From: Cognatundibacterium squillarum
GTDB taxonomy: Bacteria; Pseudomonadota; Gammaproteobacteria; Burkholderiales; Burkholderiaceae_D
NCBI RefSeq assembly: GCF_014652435.1
Contig: NZ_BMYU01000001.1
Span: 248,001 to 312,000 of the forward strand
Direction: 5' to 3'
DNA: 64,000 nucleotides
How positions within the stretch are numbered: position 1 is the first letter of the stretch; every line of letters begins with the position of its first letter. Below are positions 25,669 to 35,540 of this stretch, piece by piece. Below the pieces are notes generated by a model, which saw nothing but the letters and a program-made list of their open reading frames with translations, was not told where the DNA came from and searched no databases. Both the position numbers and the translations under genes were made by a program.

Positions 25669-27678
25669 TCAGGCGCCTGATACCGCTTGCCGGCGCAGAA
25701 TTGTCAGGTATTCGTCGCCGGACATCGGCTTCGCCAGCAAGTAACCCTGCACCTCAGCGCATTCAGCATCCCGCAAGAAGGCCAGTTGCTCCTCGGTTTC
25801 CACGCCCTCTGCCACCACATTCAGCTGCAGGCGCTTCGCCATACTGATAATGGCGCTGGCAATCGCGCAGTCACTGACATCTGCAGGAATGCCGCGCACG
25901 AATGACTGGTCGATTTTGATGCAGGCAATCGGGAAGCGCTTCAGATAGGTCAGACTCGAATATCCCGTACCGAAATCATCCAGTGTCAGCGTCAGGCCAA
26001 GTGCGACCAGGCCTTTCATAATGGTGATCACTTCTTCTTCGCTGTGCATCAGCGTGCTTTCAGTGATTTCCAGCTCCAGCCAGTCCGGCGCAATACGATA
26101 GCGCTGCAGTAAGCCGGCAATATGCTGAGGCAATTGCGCAGTAAAGCTTTTTGCAGACAAATTCACAGCAATCCGCGTCGGATGAATGCCCAGCGCACTC
26201 CATTGCGCAGCCTGCTGGCATGCTTTGTCCAGCACCCATGCATCCAGCTCCTGAATCAGATCACTTTTTTCTGCGGCGGGAATAAATGCAGCCGGAGATT
26301 GTATGCCACGCTCCGGATCGCGCCAGCGCACCAGCGCCTCAGATCCCGCCAGCTGACTGGTTTGCGCATGGTATTTCGGTTGAAATACCAGATAAAACTC
26401 ATTGCACTGCAAAGCGCGGCGCAATGCGGATTCCATTGCCAGCTGATTGCTGACTTGCGCATCCAGACTCTGGCTGTAGTACGCATAAGCACCGCTCGCG
26501 CCCTGACGATTCAGCTTAGCTTTACCCATCGCGATATCGGCACGGTGCAGCAAGACATCGGCATTTTCACCATCGGCCGGTGCGATACTGATGCCGATAC
26601 TGGCACCTACCTGCAGTGGAAATTCGCCGATCTGCAATGGCACGAATAAGGCTTCCAGAATCTTGTTTGCCACAACGCTGGCATGATATTCCTCGGCGAT
26701 GTCTGTCAGCATGACAGCAAATTCATCGCCATTCAGATGCGCGACGATATCTTCTTCACGCAGCGTGGCCTTCAGGCGCTTACCGACTTCAATCAGCAGA
26801 GAATTACCATACTGATGACCCAGCGTGTCATTAATCAGCTTAAACCGGTTCAGATCCACATACAGCACCGCACAGCGTTGCTGCTTACGCGCCCCCGTCT
26901 GCAATTGCTGATCGGCCAGCTTTAAAAATAACTGGCGGTTCGGCAGGCTGGTCAGCGCATCAAAGTAGGATAAATAATCCAGCTTCTCTTCAAATTGCTT
27001 GCGGTCACTGATGTCGGTCAGATAGCCAGCCATTGCCACCGGCTGCCCTGCTTCGTTTTTCAGGATAGACAGCGTCAGGCTTGCCCAGAAAACTTCGCCG
27101 TTTTTGCGCTTGCGTCGCACTTCCATCGTGCGTCCGCCATGGGTCAGAAAATAATCTGACTGCGGATCATCTTCTTCATTTTCATAAAGAAATATGACAT
27201 TTTGTCCGATCGCTTCTTCAGCGGTGTAACCAAATAAACGCTCAGCTCCCGCGTTCCAGCTCAGAATGAAGCCAGCCAGATCCATCGTAATGACCGACTC
27301 ATGGATCTGATCCAGAATTTGCAGCTGCTGAATGTATCGATCGCGCTCCGGATCAGAAAAACGCCGTACTGAAGCGCGCACCGCCATCAGTTCTGAGCAA
27401 ATTGCAGACAGAGATTGCAAGTGCTGCCAGTCATCCGCATCGGGCAAGCGCCCTTCTAAATGCATGCGCAGGAAGTGATCTGCGGTGATCGCCTGCGAAG
27501 GGATATCCGTGGTCTGCAAGAGATTCTGCGCAGACGAGCTCAGATGAAATTCACCAAATCCCGCATCGTTCAGCTCCTGGTTCAAATTTGCCAGAAACTG
27601 CGAGTCAGAATCATTCACCATTGCTTTGGCGAAACGCAATCCATGCTCGAAAAAACGCCACGAAGATTTGCCGGCCAA
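25669..27678 (-). CDS. PAS-GGDEF-EAL cyclic-di-GMP signalling protein
   Basis: About 669 residues, with no membrane segments. An N-terminal region of about 90 residues is followed by a PAS/PAC sensor (ILDQIHESVITMDLAGFILSWN to AGYLTDISDRKQFE). The diguanylate cyclase domain has motif NGDEF in place of GGDEF and an RxxD inhibitory site (REED) five residues before it. The EAL phosphodiesterase domain retains SEALVRW, DDFGTGYSSL and KIDQSF. Both domains could be active. I favour a TTG start at 27678 because AAGGAG lies seven bases upstream, overlapping the end of the HDOD gene; ATG at 27621 lacks a ribosome-binding site. It is translationally linked to the HDOD gene. Confidence 0.85.
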   Translation of the reverse strand: MAGKSSWRFFEHGLRFAKAMVNDSDSQFLANLNQELNDAGFGEFHLSSSAQNLLQTTDIPSQAITADHFLRMHLEGRLPDADDWQHLQSLSAICSELMAVRASVRRFSDPERDRYIQQLQILDQIHESVITMDLAGFILSWNAGAERLFGYTAEEAIGQNVIFLYENEEDDPQSDYFLTHGGRTMEVRRKRKNGEVFWASLTLSILKNEAGQPVAMAGYLTDISDRKQFEEKLDYLSYFDALTSLPNRQLFLKLADQQLQTGARKQQRCAVLYVDLNRFKLINDTLGHQYGNSLLIEVGKRLKATLREEDIVAHLNGDEFAVMLTDIAEEYHASVVANKILEALFVPLQIGEFPLQVGASIGISIAPADGENADVLLHRADIAMGKAKLNRQGASGAYAYYSQSLDAQVSNQLAMESALRRALQCNEFYLVFQPKYHAQTSQLAGSEALVRWRDPERGIQSPAAFIPAAEKSDLIQELDAWVLDKACQQAAQWSALGIHPTRIAVNLSAKSFTAQLPQHIAGLLQRYRIAPDWLELEITESTLMHSEEEVITIMKGLVALGLTLTLDDFGTGYSSLTYLKRFPIACIKIDQSFVRGIPADVSDCAIASAIISMAKRLQLNVVAEGVETEEQLAFLRDAECAEVQGYLLAKPMSGDEYLTILRRQAVSGA

Positions 27679-27679
27679 A

Positions 27680-28879
27680 TCAGAGCTCCTTACAAACCTG
27701 ATTGACCCACTGGAATGCGCTCTGCACTGACTCGTAGTATGCCGTGCTATCAAGTTCACGCTGCTGCAGCAGTTGCGCTATTTGCGGATTCCAGCGTCTG
27801 TCTGCATGCGCCGCGATTTGCAGGCATTCACCCAGCAAGCCTTCTCTGTGCATCAGTGCGTTCAGCACGTCATCTTCCAGATGCAGAGGCGTCAGCACTT
27901 TTTCCAGTTCTGTACCAAACAAGACATCAAGCAGCGAAAACATTCCGGTCATAAACGCGCTGTCTCCGGCATCTCTGCTCCCGCCGGAACGCAGTACCAG
28001 TGCCTCCATCATTGCCGCCCTGAACGCAGCGCGTGGCATCAGCGGATGCAGACTGCCGGGCTGATTCGCCTGGCTTGCGTATAACAGCAATTGCAGCCAG
28101 CGCTGCAATTGCCGCCTGCCGATCAGAGCAATTGCCTGATTTAAAGAGCTTACTTTGGTCATCTGCGCGAATGCAGCAGAACTGACCAGTTTAAATAATA
28201 AAAATGATAAATTCGGATCCTGCCTGAACAACTCTTCCAGTTCACGGGTATCCGCATCACGCGCCACCAGCCCTAACAGCTTCAGCAAGCGCGTGCGGGC
28301 AGACTGATCTGCCTGACTTTGTACGGACACCGGCACATAAGGATAGCTACCCTCAAACCATTGAAAGCCACAAGCTTTCATTTGTTCGAATACAGCGGAA
28401 TCTGCGATCCCGCTGGCAAGATGGATTCCGCGATGCAAACCACTGACACGTATTCTCGCGCCAGTCGGTAACACTTCTTGCAATGAGTAACACAGATTCT
28501 GCGCGCCATCCCATTCCGCCTGCGCATCTGAAGGCATTACCATGAAGCTCAAGCCTTCGCTGCGCAGATGACGCAGACGTGCCTGATGATCTGCTTGCAG
28601 ACACTGCTGCTCATCGAACAACAGATGCAGTTTAGATGCGGGCAAGCGTTGCCCGAGGTCAGCGGGAATTTCAGCGATATCGCCAACCGGAACAATCAGC
28701 TTTAATCCGGCAAGCTGATCAAACCAGCCTGACTCCTGCATTCCTTGAAGGGTTTGAATAATCTGAAATTGCGCTGCGTTTCCGAAATCGGGAAATAAGG
28801 CAACAATTTGCTGCCGGGCATTCGAAACGGGCCTGAAAGTCGCAATCGGAAATTGAAAAGTCATACGTGGTAAATGCAT
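27680..28879 (-). CDS. Degenerate EAL + HDOD-domain signalling protein
   Basis: A 399-residue soluble protein. Residues 1-190 resemble an EAL-type barrel that has lost its catalytic residues (the usual opening R-Q-P-I-F is here FRPVSNARQQIVAL and no EAL motif is present). Residues about 195-395 match an HDOD domain (LLKLLGLVARDADTRELEELF, then LSFLLFKLVSSAAFA). This architecture occurs in YuxH/CdgJ-type proteins that control motility and c-di-GMP output without enzymatic activity. It directly precedes the GGDEF-EAL gene and their reading frames overlap at the ribosome-binding site, suggesting a joint pathway. The start could also be the ATG five codons in. Confidence 0.8.
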   Translation of the reverse strand: MHLPRMTFQFPIATFRPVSNARQQIVALFPDFGNAAQFQIIQTLQGMQESGWFDQLAGLKLIVPVGDIAEIPADLGQRLPASKLHLLFDEQQCLQADHQARLRHLRSEGLSFMVMPSDAQAEWDGAQNLCYSLQEVLPTGARIRVSGLHRGIHLASGIADSAVFEQMKACGFQWFEGSYPYVPVSVQSQADQSARTRLLKLLGLVARDADTRELEELFRQDPNLSFLLFKLVSSAAFAQMTKVSSLNQAIALIGRRQLQRWLQLLLYASQANQPGSLHPLMPRAAFRAAMMEALVLRSGGSRDAGDSAFMTGMFSLLDVLFGTELEKVLTPLHLEDDVLNALMHREGLLGECLQIAAHADRRWNPQIAQLLQQRELDSTAYYESVQSAFQWVNQVCKEL

Positions 28880-29197
28880 TTACCCATTGTTACGGGCATT
28901 ATTTTTATGTTTCAGACTGTAAATGATGCGCCCTGCGAAAGCAATCGCTTACAGCCATCTTCACCCGATAAACCACAGGGAAACCGGAAAAATATTTCCG
29001 AAAACGTTTTGAAAGCAATCTGCACATTTAGATATGCGAAGATTGCGCAAGAAATACTGGTCGCGGCACAGAACAGCCAAGCCCGGTATGGGATTTTTTT
29101 GGATTCCAAAAAAAGAAAGGCCACGGATCTGCGGCCTTTCTTTTACTTAATATTTACTGATGCATTACTGCAAAGATTGCAAATACCAAAGTACTCG
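28880..29197. other. Intergenic region, 318 bases
   Basis: No gene is supported. It includes the upstream region of the HDOD gene and a bidirectional-looking terminator at 29115-29140 downstream of hemW. A plus-strand open frame across it runs into hemW and has no coding features. Confidence 0.55.
29115..29140. terminator. Terminator near the hemW 3' end
   Basis: GAAAGGCC pairs with GGCCTTTC around a 10-base loop. A T-run follows on plus and A-rich sequence precedes it, so it can act in either direction. Confidence 0.7.
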
Positions 29198-30445
29198 CTA
29201 CTTCAAAAACATTTCCTGCAAATTATTCAGAAAATCTCTGCCTGCTTCAGTCGGCGCAATCCTCTGATAGTCGCGGAACAGTAAGCCTTTTTGCTCTGCC
29301 AGCTGCAATTCTTTTTCTATGGTGTTCAGCGTCAGGCCGGTTCGCTCCTGAAACAAAGCAACCGGAAAACCATCACGCAAACGCAAAGCGTTCAGCATGA
29401 ATTCGAATGGCAGATCCTCCGTTGCCACTTCAGAAGATTCCTGCACCGCGTTCCCTTCAGCAACAGCCTGCATATAGGCTTTTGGCTGTTTGTGACGCAT
29501 TTGCCTTACGATGCGGTGCGGAAATGATATTTTGGAATGCGCACCGGCACCGATACCAAGGTAATCACCGAACTGCCAGTAATTCAGGTTATGCCGGGAC
29601 ATTCGTCCCGGTTTGGCATAAGCAGACACTTCATAATTGATATAACCACCACCTGAAAGCCGTTCACGCAGCATCTGATGCATATCTGCACTCAGATCAT
29701 CGTCAGGAATCACAGGTGGAAACTTTGCAAAATAAGTGTTCGGCTCTATCGTCAGATGATACAAAGATAAATGCGACGTACCGAAAGAGAGTGCTGTCTG
29801 AACATCCAGCTCACATTGCTCCAGAGTCTGCCCGGGCAATGCAAACATCAAGTCCAGATTGATGTTGTCAAAATGCGTAGCCGCAAATTCCGCCGCACGC
29901 TGGGCTTCGTCCCCCTGATGAATACGCCCGAGTTTTTGCAAAAACTCGTCGTTGAAGCTTTGCACTCCGATCGATAGGCGATTGATCCCGCTGTCTCTGT
30001 AGGCACGGAATTTCTCCACTTCAAACGTCCCCGGATTGGCTTCCATCGTAATTTCAGCGTCCAGTTCCAGCGGTAGTAGTGTACGGATATCGGATAATAG
30101 TCTGTCCATGCCCTGCGCACTCAGCAGACTGGGTGTGCCGCCCCCGATAAATACGGTCTGGATGCGACGCCCCCAGATCAGGGGCAAAGCCGCTTCCAGA
30201 TCACCGCGCAAGGCATCGAGATACGCAGCCTCATCGCTGTCTGGCTTATGTTCGTGCGAATTAAAATCGCAATAAGGACATTTTCTGACACACCACGGAA
30301 AATGCACGTACAGGGACAGCGGTGGGAGCGCAGAAAGATTCAGCGAACCGGGAGATAAATATTGCGCCAGAACCGTTTGAGGAACGGCGGACAAATCCTG
30401 ACGCACCGTTTTTGCAGCCTGCGCTGCCGTTTTAATCGGAATCAT
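29198..30445 (-). CDS. hemW: HemW-like radical SAM haem chaperone
   Basis: A 415-residue radical SAM protein. The cluster motif CVRKCPYC lies near residue 52 and is followed by DFNSH, typical of HemW/HemN-like proteins. The glycine-rich FIGGGTPSLL and the EANPGTFE motif follow. HemW binds haem and is thought to deliver it to respiratory enzymes; older annotation as oxygen-independent coproporphyrinogen oxidase is misleading. An extension of about 35 residues precedes the core. Its ATG overlaps the rdgB stop codon (TAATG), and rdgB-hemW linkage is common in proteobacteria. Confidence 0.94.
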   Translation of the reverse strand: MIPIKTAAQAAKTVRQDLSAVPQTVLAQYLSPGSLNLSALPPLSLYVHFPWCVRKCPYCDFNSHEHKPDSDEAAYLDALRGDLEAALPLIWGRRIQTVFIGGGTPSLLSAQGMDRLLSDIRTLLPLELDAEITMEANPGTFEVEKFRAYRDSGINRLSIGVQSFNDEFLQKLGRIHQGDEAQRAAEFAATHFDNINLDLMFALPGQTLEQCELDVQTALSFGTSHLSLYHLTIEPNTYFAKFPPVIPDDDLSADMHQMLRERLSGGGYINYEVSAYAKPGRMSRHNLNYWQFGDYLGIGAGAHSKISFPHRIVRQMRHKQPKAYMQAVAEGNAVQESSEVATEDLPFEFMLNALRLRDGFPVALFQERTGLTLNTIEKELQLAEQKGLLFRDYQRIAPTEAGRDFLNNLQEMFLK

Positions 30446-31029
30446 TACTTCAGTTTTTCAAGCAAAGTCTGCAGTGCTTTACCACGGTGAGAAATACGGT
30501 TTTTATGCGCAGGATCCAGCTCTGCCACAGTGCAGCCGGATTCCGGCAGCCAGAAGTGCGGATCATATCCGAATCCGTTCTCACCACGCGGCTCAGCAAC
30601 AATCTGTCCTCGCAAAATGCCATCAGCGATCACGGGCTGCGGATCATTGGCATGTCTTACAAAAACCAGAACGCAATAGTAATAAGCTGACCAGTCCTCA
30701 TGCTGCTGCAGATCTGCCATCAGCTTCGCATTATTCCGTGCATCTGATTTTGGTTCACCTGCAAATCGCGCAGACAAAACACCCGGCGCTCCGCCAAGAG
30801 CGTTAACACAAATACCTGAGTCATCCGCCAGTGCAGGCAAACCAGTAATGGCTGCGGCGTGACGCGCTTTACGCAGTGCATTTTCCACAAACGTATTAAA
30901 TGGTTCGTCCGTATCACTGACATTCAGCTGCTGTTGCGACAGTACTTCAAAACCCAGCGGGGCCAGAATTTCACCAAACTCTTTCAGCTTTCCGGCGTTA
31001 CCGGAGGCCAGAACTAATTGCTGGCTCAT
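30445..31029 (-). CDS. rdgB: RdgB/HAM1 non-canonical purine NTP pyrophosphatase
   Basis: A 194-residue enzyme that hydrolyses dITP/ITP and XTP to monophosphates, preventing incorporation of deaminated purines. Family motifs are [12 protein letters not shown] at the start, [24 protein letters not shown] in the middle, [12 protein letters not shown] and the closing [10 protein letters not shown]. Length is typical. The start overlaps the end of rph (ATGA), and its stop overlaps hemW, so all three are one transcript. Confidence 0.97.
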   Translation of the reverse strand: MSQQLVLASGNAGKLKEFGEILAPLGFEVLSQQQLNVSDTDEPFNTFVENALRKARHAAAITGLPALADDSGICVNALGGAPGVLSARFAGEPKSDARNNAKLMADLQQHEDWSAYYYCVLVFVRHANDPQPVIADGILRGQIVAEPRGENGFGYDPHFWLPESGCTVAELDPAHKNRISHRGKALQTLLEKLK

Positions 31030-31760
31030 GCACTCAGCCCCAGCGCCTGTTTTTGTAATGCAATCAGATCAGCAATACCGTCTTCGGCCAGATCCAGTAA
31101 CCGATTCATTGTTGCACGGCTGAAAGCAACACCTTCCGCTGTACCCTGCACTTCGATAAACTCGCCACTCTCTGTCATCACAACATTCATGTCGGTATCA
31201 CACTGCGAGTCCTCGTCATAATCCAGATCCAGAACGGGCAAACCCTCGTAGACGCCAACAGAGATCGCTGCAACAAACTGACGCACCGGTGTCCGGGTAA
31301 TCAAGCCCTTATCAAGCAAACCCTGAATCGCGTCATATGCAGCAACCATTGCGCCAGTAATTGATGCTGTGCGTGTGCCGCCATCGGCCTGAATTACATC
31401 GCAGTCCAGATGAATTGTGCGCTCACCAAGCAGACTCAGATCAAATGCTGCTCGCAGCGAGCGTCCTATCAGGCGCTGAATTTCCTGGGTACGACCGCTT
31501 TGTTTACCTTTAGCAGCTTCGCGATCCATACGCGAATGCGTGGAACGCGGCAGCATGCCGTATTCAGCCGTCAACCAGCCCTGCCCTTTCCCTTTAAGAA
31601 AAGACGGTACTTTTTCGTCCACACTTGCCGTACAGATAACACGGGTACCGCCAAACTCAATCAGTACAGAGCCTTCGGCATGTTTGGTAAAGTGACGGCT
31701 GATTGTTACCGGACGTAAGGCATCAGCGGAACGACCGCCAGGACGCGAAGTAGTTGTCAT
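31026..31760 (-). CDS. rph: Ribonuclease PH
   Basis: A 244-residue phosphorolytic 3'-5' exoribonuclease that trims tRNA precursors. Recognisable parts are [15 protein letters not shown] at the start, the [20 protein letters not shown] loop, [17 protein letters not shown], and [18 protein letters not shown] with the conserved acidic residues. Length is typical, with the frame intact to the C-terminus. It lies two bases downstream of the PP2C gene and overlaps rdgB. Confidence 0.97.
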   Translation of the reverse strand: MTTTSRPGGRSADALRPVTISRHFTKHAEGSVLIEFGGTRVICTASVDEKVPSFLKGKGQGWLTAEYGMLPRSTHSRMDREAAKGKQSGRTQEIQRLIGRSLRAAFDLSLLGERTIHLDCDVIQADGGTRTASITGAMVAAYDAIQGLLDKGLITRTPVRQFVAAISVGVYEGLPVLDLDYDEDSQCDTDMNVVMTESGEFIEVQGTAEGVAFSRATMNRLLDLAEDGIADLIALQKQALGLSA

Positions 31761-31761
31761 A

Positions 31762-32703
31762 TCAAAATTTACCTGTCAGTTTCGATGACTTATGAATAGC
31801 ATTACGAATTTCCGCAATCGCTTTCTCAATTTCAGCATCGTTGAAAACATCTTGCTCTCCTTGCTCGCCTAAAACGTCGGGATCAAGAGGGGCCTGAATT
31901 GTGGTGGTGATCGACCCGATTGGCAAGGTGTTTGTTGTGATCACAGAGGACTCGTCGAGCCTGTCATCACCCTCCCACATCATTGCAAGAGCAGTCGTAT
32001 TGTCACCATTTTTTCCGGCAATACTGACTGCCGTGCGAATCAGCTCAGGAATTGCACGGACAATCGTGTGCTCTTGCAAGCGTTGTGCCACTAGATGATC
32101 AGGCAAAGTCGACCACAATCCGTCGGAACAGAGCAAAATCAGATCGCCCGGCTGCAAAGCCGCACGGCGGGATAACTCAACAATCGGTGAATTTGGCGCT
32201 CCCAGACAGTTGAACAATTTATTCCGGTCGGGATGAGTATGCCTTTCTGACGGATCAACTTTGCCTTGCGCGATGAGGGTCTCAAGTCTGGAGTGATCCT
32301 TTGTACGCAGCAGGATTTGTCCCTGACGAATCCAGTAAAGTCGCGAATCACCGCAATGGGCCCAGTAGGCGTGACCATGCTGAATAATGCAGGCAACGAT
32401 TGTTGTACGCGGTGTTTCAGGTAGATTATTCATCGTTCTGTAACGATGGATCTCCTGATGCGCGGCAAGGAAACTATCCTCTAAGAAGCGCTCCGGCCTC
32501 GCAATCGTTGGCTGCGCCTGTTGCTGAAACAGGCTACCCACGGTTTGCATCGCAATTGCTGCTGCCATTTCGCCCATAATATGGCCACCCATACCATCAG
32601 CCAGCAACAGCAAAATTGCATCGCGGGTAAAACTGTAGCCCATACGGTCCTGATTGACTTTACGTCCGCCGATATGGCTTTCTTGATAAACTGAAAATCG
32701 CAT
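31762..32703 (-). CDS. PP2C-family Ser/Thr protein phosphatase
   Basis: A 313-residue soluble PPM/PP2C phosphatase. Metal-binding motifs are LLADGMGGH (near 34-42), [17 protein letters not shown] and the DNTTA ending. A tail of about 70 residues rich in Asp and Glu follows the domain and has no known fold. It lies downstream of the Ser/Thr kinase gene (36-base gap), so the two probably act as opposing enzymes on the same substrates. It is unusual in being in line with rph, rdgB and hemW. Confidence 0.92.
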   Translation of the reverse strand: MRFSVYQESHIGGRKVNQDRMGYSFTRDAILLLLADGMGGHIMGEMAAAIAMQTVGSLFQQQAQPTIARPERFLEDSFLAAHQEIHRYRTMNNLPETPRTTIVACIIQHGHAYWAHCGDSRLYWIRQGQILLRTKDHSRLETLIAQGKVDPSERHTHPDRNKLFNCLGAPNSPIVELSRRAALQPGDLILLCSDGLWSTLPDHLVAQRLQEHTIVRAIPELIRTAVSIAGKNGDNTTALAMMWEGDDRLDESSVITTNTLPIGSITTTIQAPLDPDVLGEQGEQDVFNDAEIEKAIAEIRNAIHKSSKLTGKF

Positions 32704-32739
32704 GAATGAGTTCGATCGTTAACGCATCACTATTAAATA

Positions 32740-33753
32740 TTAATTAAGCGTACTTTCCTGAATAGTGGTGTTATCCCCATCTTTGTCAGATCGTTTTTTT
32801 CGCTCAAATAATGTCGATATCTTATGCTTCATTTTTTCCAGCATAGTCGGCTCAGCCTGAGGCTCGACCTTCGCTGCTAGCGCTTTTTGCAGTGCGAATA
32901 CGCTTTGCGGACGCTCCAGCGGATCTAATTTCAGACACCAGCGCACTACCTCAATCAACTCTTCGGAATAAACCCCTTCCAACTTCCGGTAATGGGATTC
33001 CATTTTGTCATTGGTTTTGCGCTGATCAGCGGGTTGCGGTGGGGCACCAATCATACAGGCAAACATCGATGCGCCAATGCTGTAGATATCTGTCCATGGC
33101 CCCAGATTTCCATTTTTCTGGTAGAGCTCAGGAGCAGCAAAACCCGGAGTGTACATTGGGTACAGTTTAGGAATATCTGTCTTCAGCGTCTGGCGTGCAG
33201 CACCAAAGTCCAGCAAAATCGGCGTCCCGTCAAGGCGGAGATAAATGTTCGCGGGTTTTAAATCCAGATGCAGCAATTTATTAGTATGTACTTCGCGCAA
33301 ACCATTCATCACCTGATTAAACATGCGGCGGATAAAACGCTCAGATACCAGCGGTTTCTCACCCTTATCGCGCCGGCGCAGGATGTGTTCCTGCAATGAG
33401 CGACCCGACTCATACGCCATTACCATGTAAACGGTTTCATTGGCACGGAAAAAATTGATAACACTGACAACGTTCGGATGAGAAATACGCGCCAGTGCGC
33501 GCCCTTCTTCAAAAAAGCATTTCAGTCCGATTCGGTAAACCGGCAAGTTCTCAGCGGAAATCGCAGGTACCAGTTCACCTTGCTGACGTAAGGCCAGTGA
33601 GCTTGGCAAATATTCTTTAATTGCTACCGCATTGCCATCTTCATCTGACGCGAGGTATACAATACTAAAGCCACCGGACGCGATTTTCTTTACAATGCGA
33701 TATCCGGCAATTTCAAGCCCGTCCGGCAAAGGGGCATTATTTTGTGCAGCCAT
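32740..33753 (-). CDS. Serine/threonine protein kinase
   Basis: A 337-residue Hanks-type kinase. The glycine loop is IASGGFSIVYLA, the lysine motif is AIKEYLPSSLA, the catalytic loop is HLDLKPANIYL and the metal motif is LDFGAAR. A shortened activation segment leads to PGFAAPELYQ. The last 60 residues are charged with no transmembrane helix, so unlike PknB-type receptors it is cytosolic. In bacteria, AIKEYLPSSLA-type kinases often pair with PP2C enzymes, as here. Targets are unknown. It is the first gene of the minus-strand series and divergent from yicC. Confidence 0.93.
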   Translation of the reverse strand: MAAQNNAPLPDGLEIAGYRIVKKIASGGFSIVYLASDEDGNAVAIKEYLPSSLALRQQGELVPAISAENLPVYRIGLKCFFEEGRALARISHPNVVSVINFFRANETVYMVMAYESGRSLQEHILRRRDKGEKPLVSERFIRRMFNQVMNGLREVHTNKLLHLDLKPANIYLRLDGTPILLDFGAARQTLKTDIPKLYPMYTPGFAAPELYQKNGNLGPWTDIYSIGASMFACMIGAPPQPADQRKTNDKMESHYRKLEGVYSEELIEVVRWCLKLDPLERPQSVFALQKALAAKVEPQAEPTMLEKMKHKISTLFERKKRSDKDGDNTTIQESTLN

Positions 33754-33875
33754 TGCTTATCCAATCCTGTTGACAGCAGCGATTGTGTGGACTCTGCAGG
33801 GTTTTGTAAACATCTGCCTTACCAACAACCAATATTGCGCATAAATCTGTGCAATGTTACCAAAAAGGAACAAAT

Positions 33876-34790
33876 TTGAGCATCCAAAGTATGACCGGGT
33901 TTGCGACCAGCTCCCTTGAAACCGAAGCAGGTACCATTACCGTCGAACTCAAAAGCGTTAACTCCCGCTTCCTTGACCTTCAATTTCGCATCAACGATGA
34001 TTTTCGGGCGGTAGAAAGCATATTCCGCGAACTGATTTCACGTCAGATTTCACGCGGCAAAGTTGAATGCCGCTTCAGCTTCGGTAAGAAAATCGCGTCC
34101 GGTCAACAAAAAAATCTGAATCAGGAAGCTTTAAAACAGCTGCAAACACTGGAGCAGCAGGTAGCCGCACTCTTCCCTAATGCGCAACCACTGACCACGC
34201 ACGACATTCTTCGCTGGCCTGGCGTGATGGAGGAACAGGAAATTTCAGGCGAAGCACTGCAGCCAGCAATCCTGCAAACCATTCAGCAAGCGCTGGAGCA
34301 ATTCAGAATATCACGCGAACGCGAAGGTGAAGCACTGACAGCGGTACTCCTGAGCAAAATCACCGCCATGGAAGAAATCGTCGAACGCATTACGCCATTA
34401 ATGCCACAAGTACTGCAGCAATTCCAGCAAAAAGCGACAACTCGCCTCGAAGAAGCGCTCGGTTTTGCCGGTTCGGAAAGCACGCAGACAACGACAACGA
34501 TCACCCGCGACGAAGCCCTGGATCGCATTCGCCAGGAAGTGACGCTTTACGGCGTGAAGATTGATGTTGCCGAAGAACTAGCACGACTTGGCGCTCATTT
34601 GAAAGAAACCCGGCACATTCTGAAAAAAGGCGGCCCGGTCGGCAAACGTCTCGATTTCATGATGCAGGAACTGAATCGCGAAGCAAATACGCTGGGATCC
34701 AAAGCAGCAATCAAAGATCTGGCGGACGCATCAATGGAGTTAAAACTACTGATAGAACAAATGCGCGAACAAGTTCAGAACCTTGAATAA
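33876..34790 (+). CDS. yicC: YicC/YloC family endoribonuclease
   Basis: About 304 residues. The hallmark opening is SIQSMTGFATSS, followed by VELKSVNSRFLDLQFRI. The C-terminal DUF1732-like region has GKRLDFMMQELNREANTLGSKA. YicC proteins are divalent-metal-dependent endoribonucleases linked to RNA turnover and stationary-phase survival. The start is TTG at 33876, preceded by AAAAGGA; an upstream ATG at 33849 would add nine unrelated residues. It is followed by gmk, rpoZ and spoT, a widely conserved order. Confidence 0.92.
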   Translation: MSIQSMTGFATSSLETEAGTITVELKSVNSRFLDLQFRINDDFRAVESIFRELISRQISRGKVECRFSFGKKIASGQQKNLNQEALKQLQTLEQQVAALFPNAQPLTTHDILRWPGVMEEQEISGEALQPAILQTIQQALEQFRISREREGEALTAVLLSKITAMEEIVERITPLMPQVLQQFQQKATTRLEEALGFAGSESTQTTTTITRDEALDRIRQEVTLYGVKIDVAEELARLGAHLKETRHILKKGGPVGKRLDFMMQELNREANTLGSKAAIKDLADASMELKLLIEQMREQVQNLE

Positions 34791-34822
34791 GCCGGCTGGT
34801 TTGCTTATACTCTCGGTCAACA

Positions 34823-34843
34823 AGGGCGGGTTTATCCCGCCCT
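34823..34843 (+). other. Hairpin between yicC and gmk
   Basis: AGGGCGGG pairs with CCCGCCCT around TTTAT. Only a weak T-rich stretch follows, so it is a possible attenuator or partial terminator ahead of gmk. Confidence 0.5.
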
Positions 34844-34877
34844 CATTTATTTGTTCGTCTAATCCGGAATAGAAAAT

Positions 34878-35522
34878 ATGATCCCTAGCGCTGAACTGGC
34901 TGGCAGCCTGTTTATCGTGGCAGCCCCGTCGGGTGCCGGAAAATCGACGCTGGTGAACGCTTTACTGGCGCAAGAGCCAAATATTCGCCTGTCGATTTCA
35001 TTTACCACGCGCCAGCCGCGCCCAGGCGAAGAAAATGGCCGCGAGTACCACTTCACTACCGTAGAAGATTTCATTGAGCGCCGTGCAAACGGAGAATTTC
35101 TCGAATCAGCTGAGGTGCACGGAAATTATTACGGCACTTCCCGTATTTTGATTGAGAATGCGATGCGTCAGGGAACGGACGTATTACTTGAGATTGACTG
35201 GCAAGGTGCGCAGCAGGTGCGTAAACAATTTCCCGGCGCGATTGGCATTTTCATTCTTCCACCATCTATTCAGGCACTGGAAGAGCGCCTCAACAAGCGC
35301 GGCACCGATGAACCGCACGTAATCACGCGACGACTGCTGGCTGCTGGCGGAGAAATCGCGCACTCGCCGGAGTTTGAGTATGTTATTATTAACGAAGACT
35401 TTGGAACTGCGCTGTCTGAGTTGTCTGCAATTGTCAAATCAGCACGATGCCGATTCCGGCAACAAACAGCACGCAACACGGACTTATTTGCGCAACTTGG
35501 CATTCATGCCAGCCCGAACTGA
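34878..35522 (+). CDS. gmk: Guanylate kinase
   Basis: A 214-residue enzyme that phosphorylates GMP to GDP. The P-loop APSGAGKST lies near residues 15-23. The GMP-binding region is [21 protein letters not shown], followed by GNYYGTS and the lid segment with RLNKRGTDE. Length is typical. The gene starts 87 bases after yicC and is followed closely by rpoZ, giving a nucleotide/stringent-response cluster together with spoT. Confidence 0.97.
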   Translation: MIPSAELAGSLFIVAAPSGAGKSTLVNALLAQEPNIRLSISFTTRQPRPGEENGREYHFTTVEDFIERRANGEFLESAEVHGNYYGTSRILIENAMRQGTDVLLEIDWQGAQQVRKQFPGAIGIFILPPSIQALEERLNKRGTDEPHVITRRLLAAGGEIAHSPEFEYVIINEDFGTALSELSAIVKSARCRFRQQTARNTDLFAQLGIHASPN

Positions 35523-35540
35523 ACTTACCCAGGATTAAAC

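Noticed and set aside
28874-29284. A 136-codon plus-strand frame before hemW.
   Set aside because: It crosses a terminator and runs into the hemW coding region on the other strand; there are no coding features.
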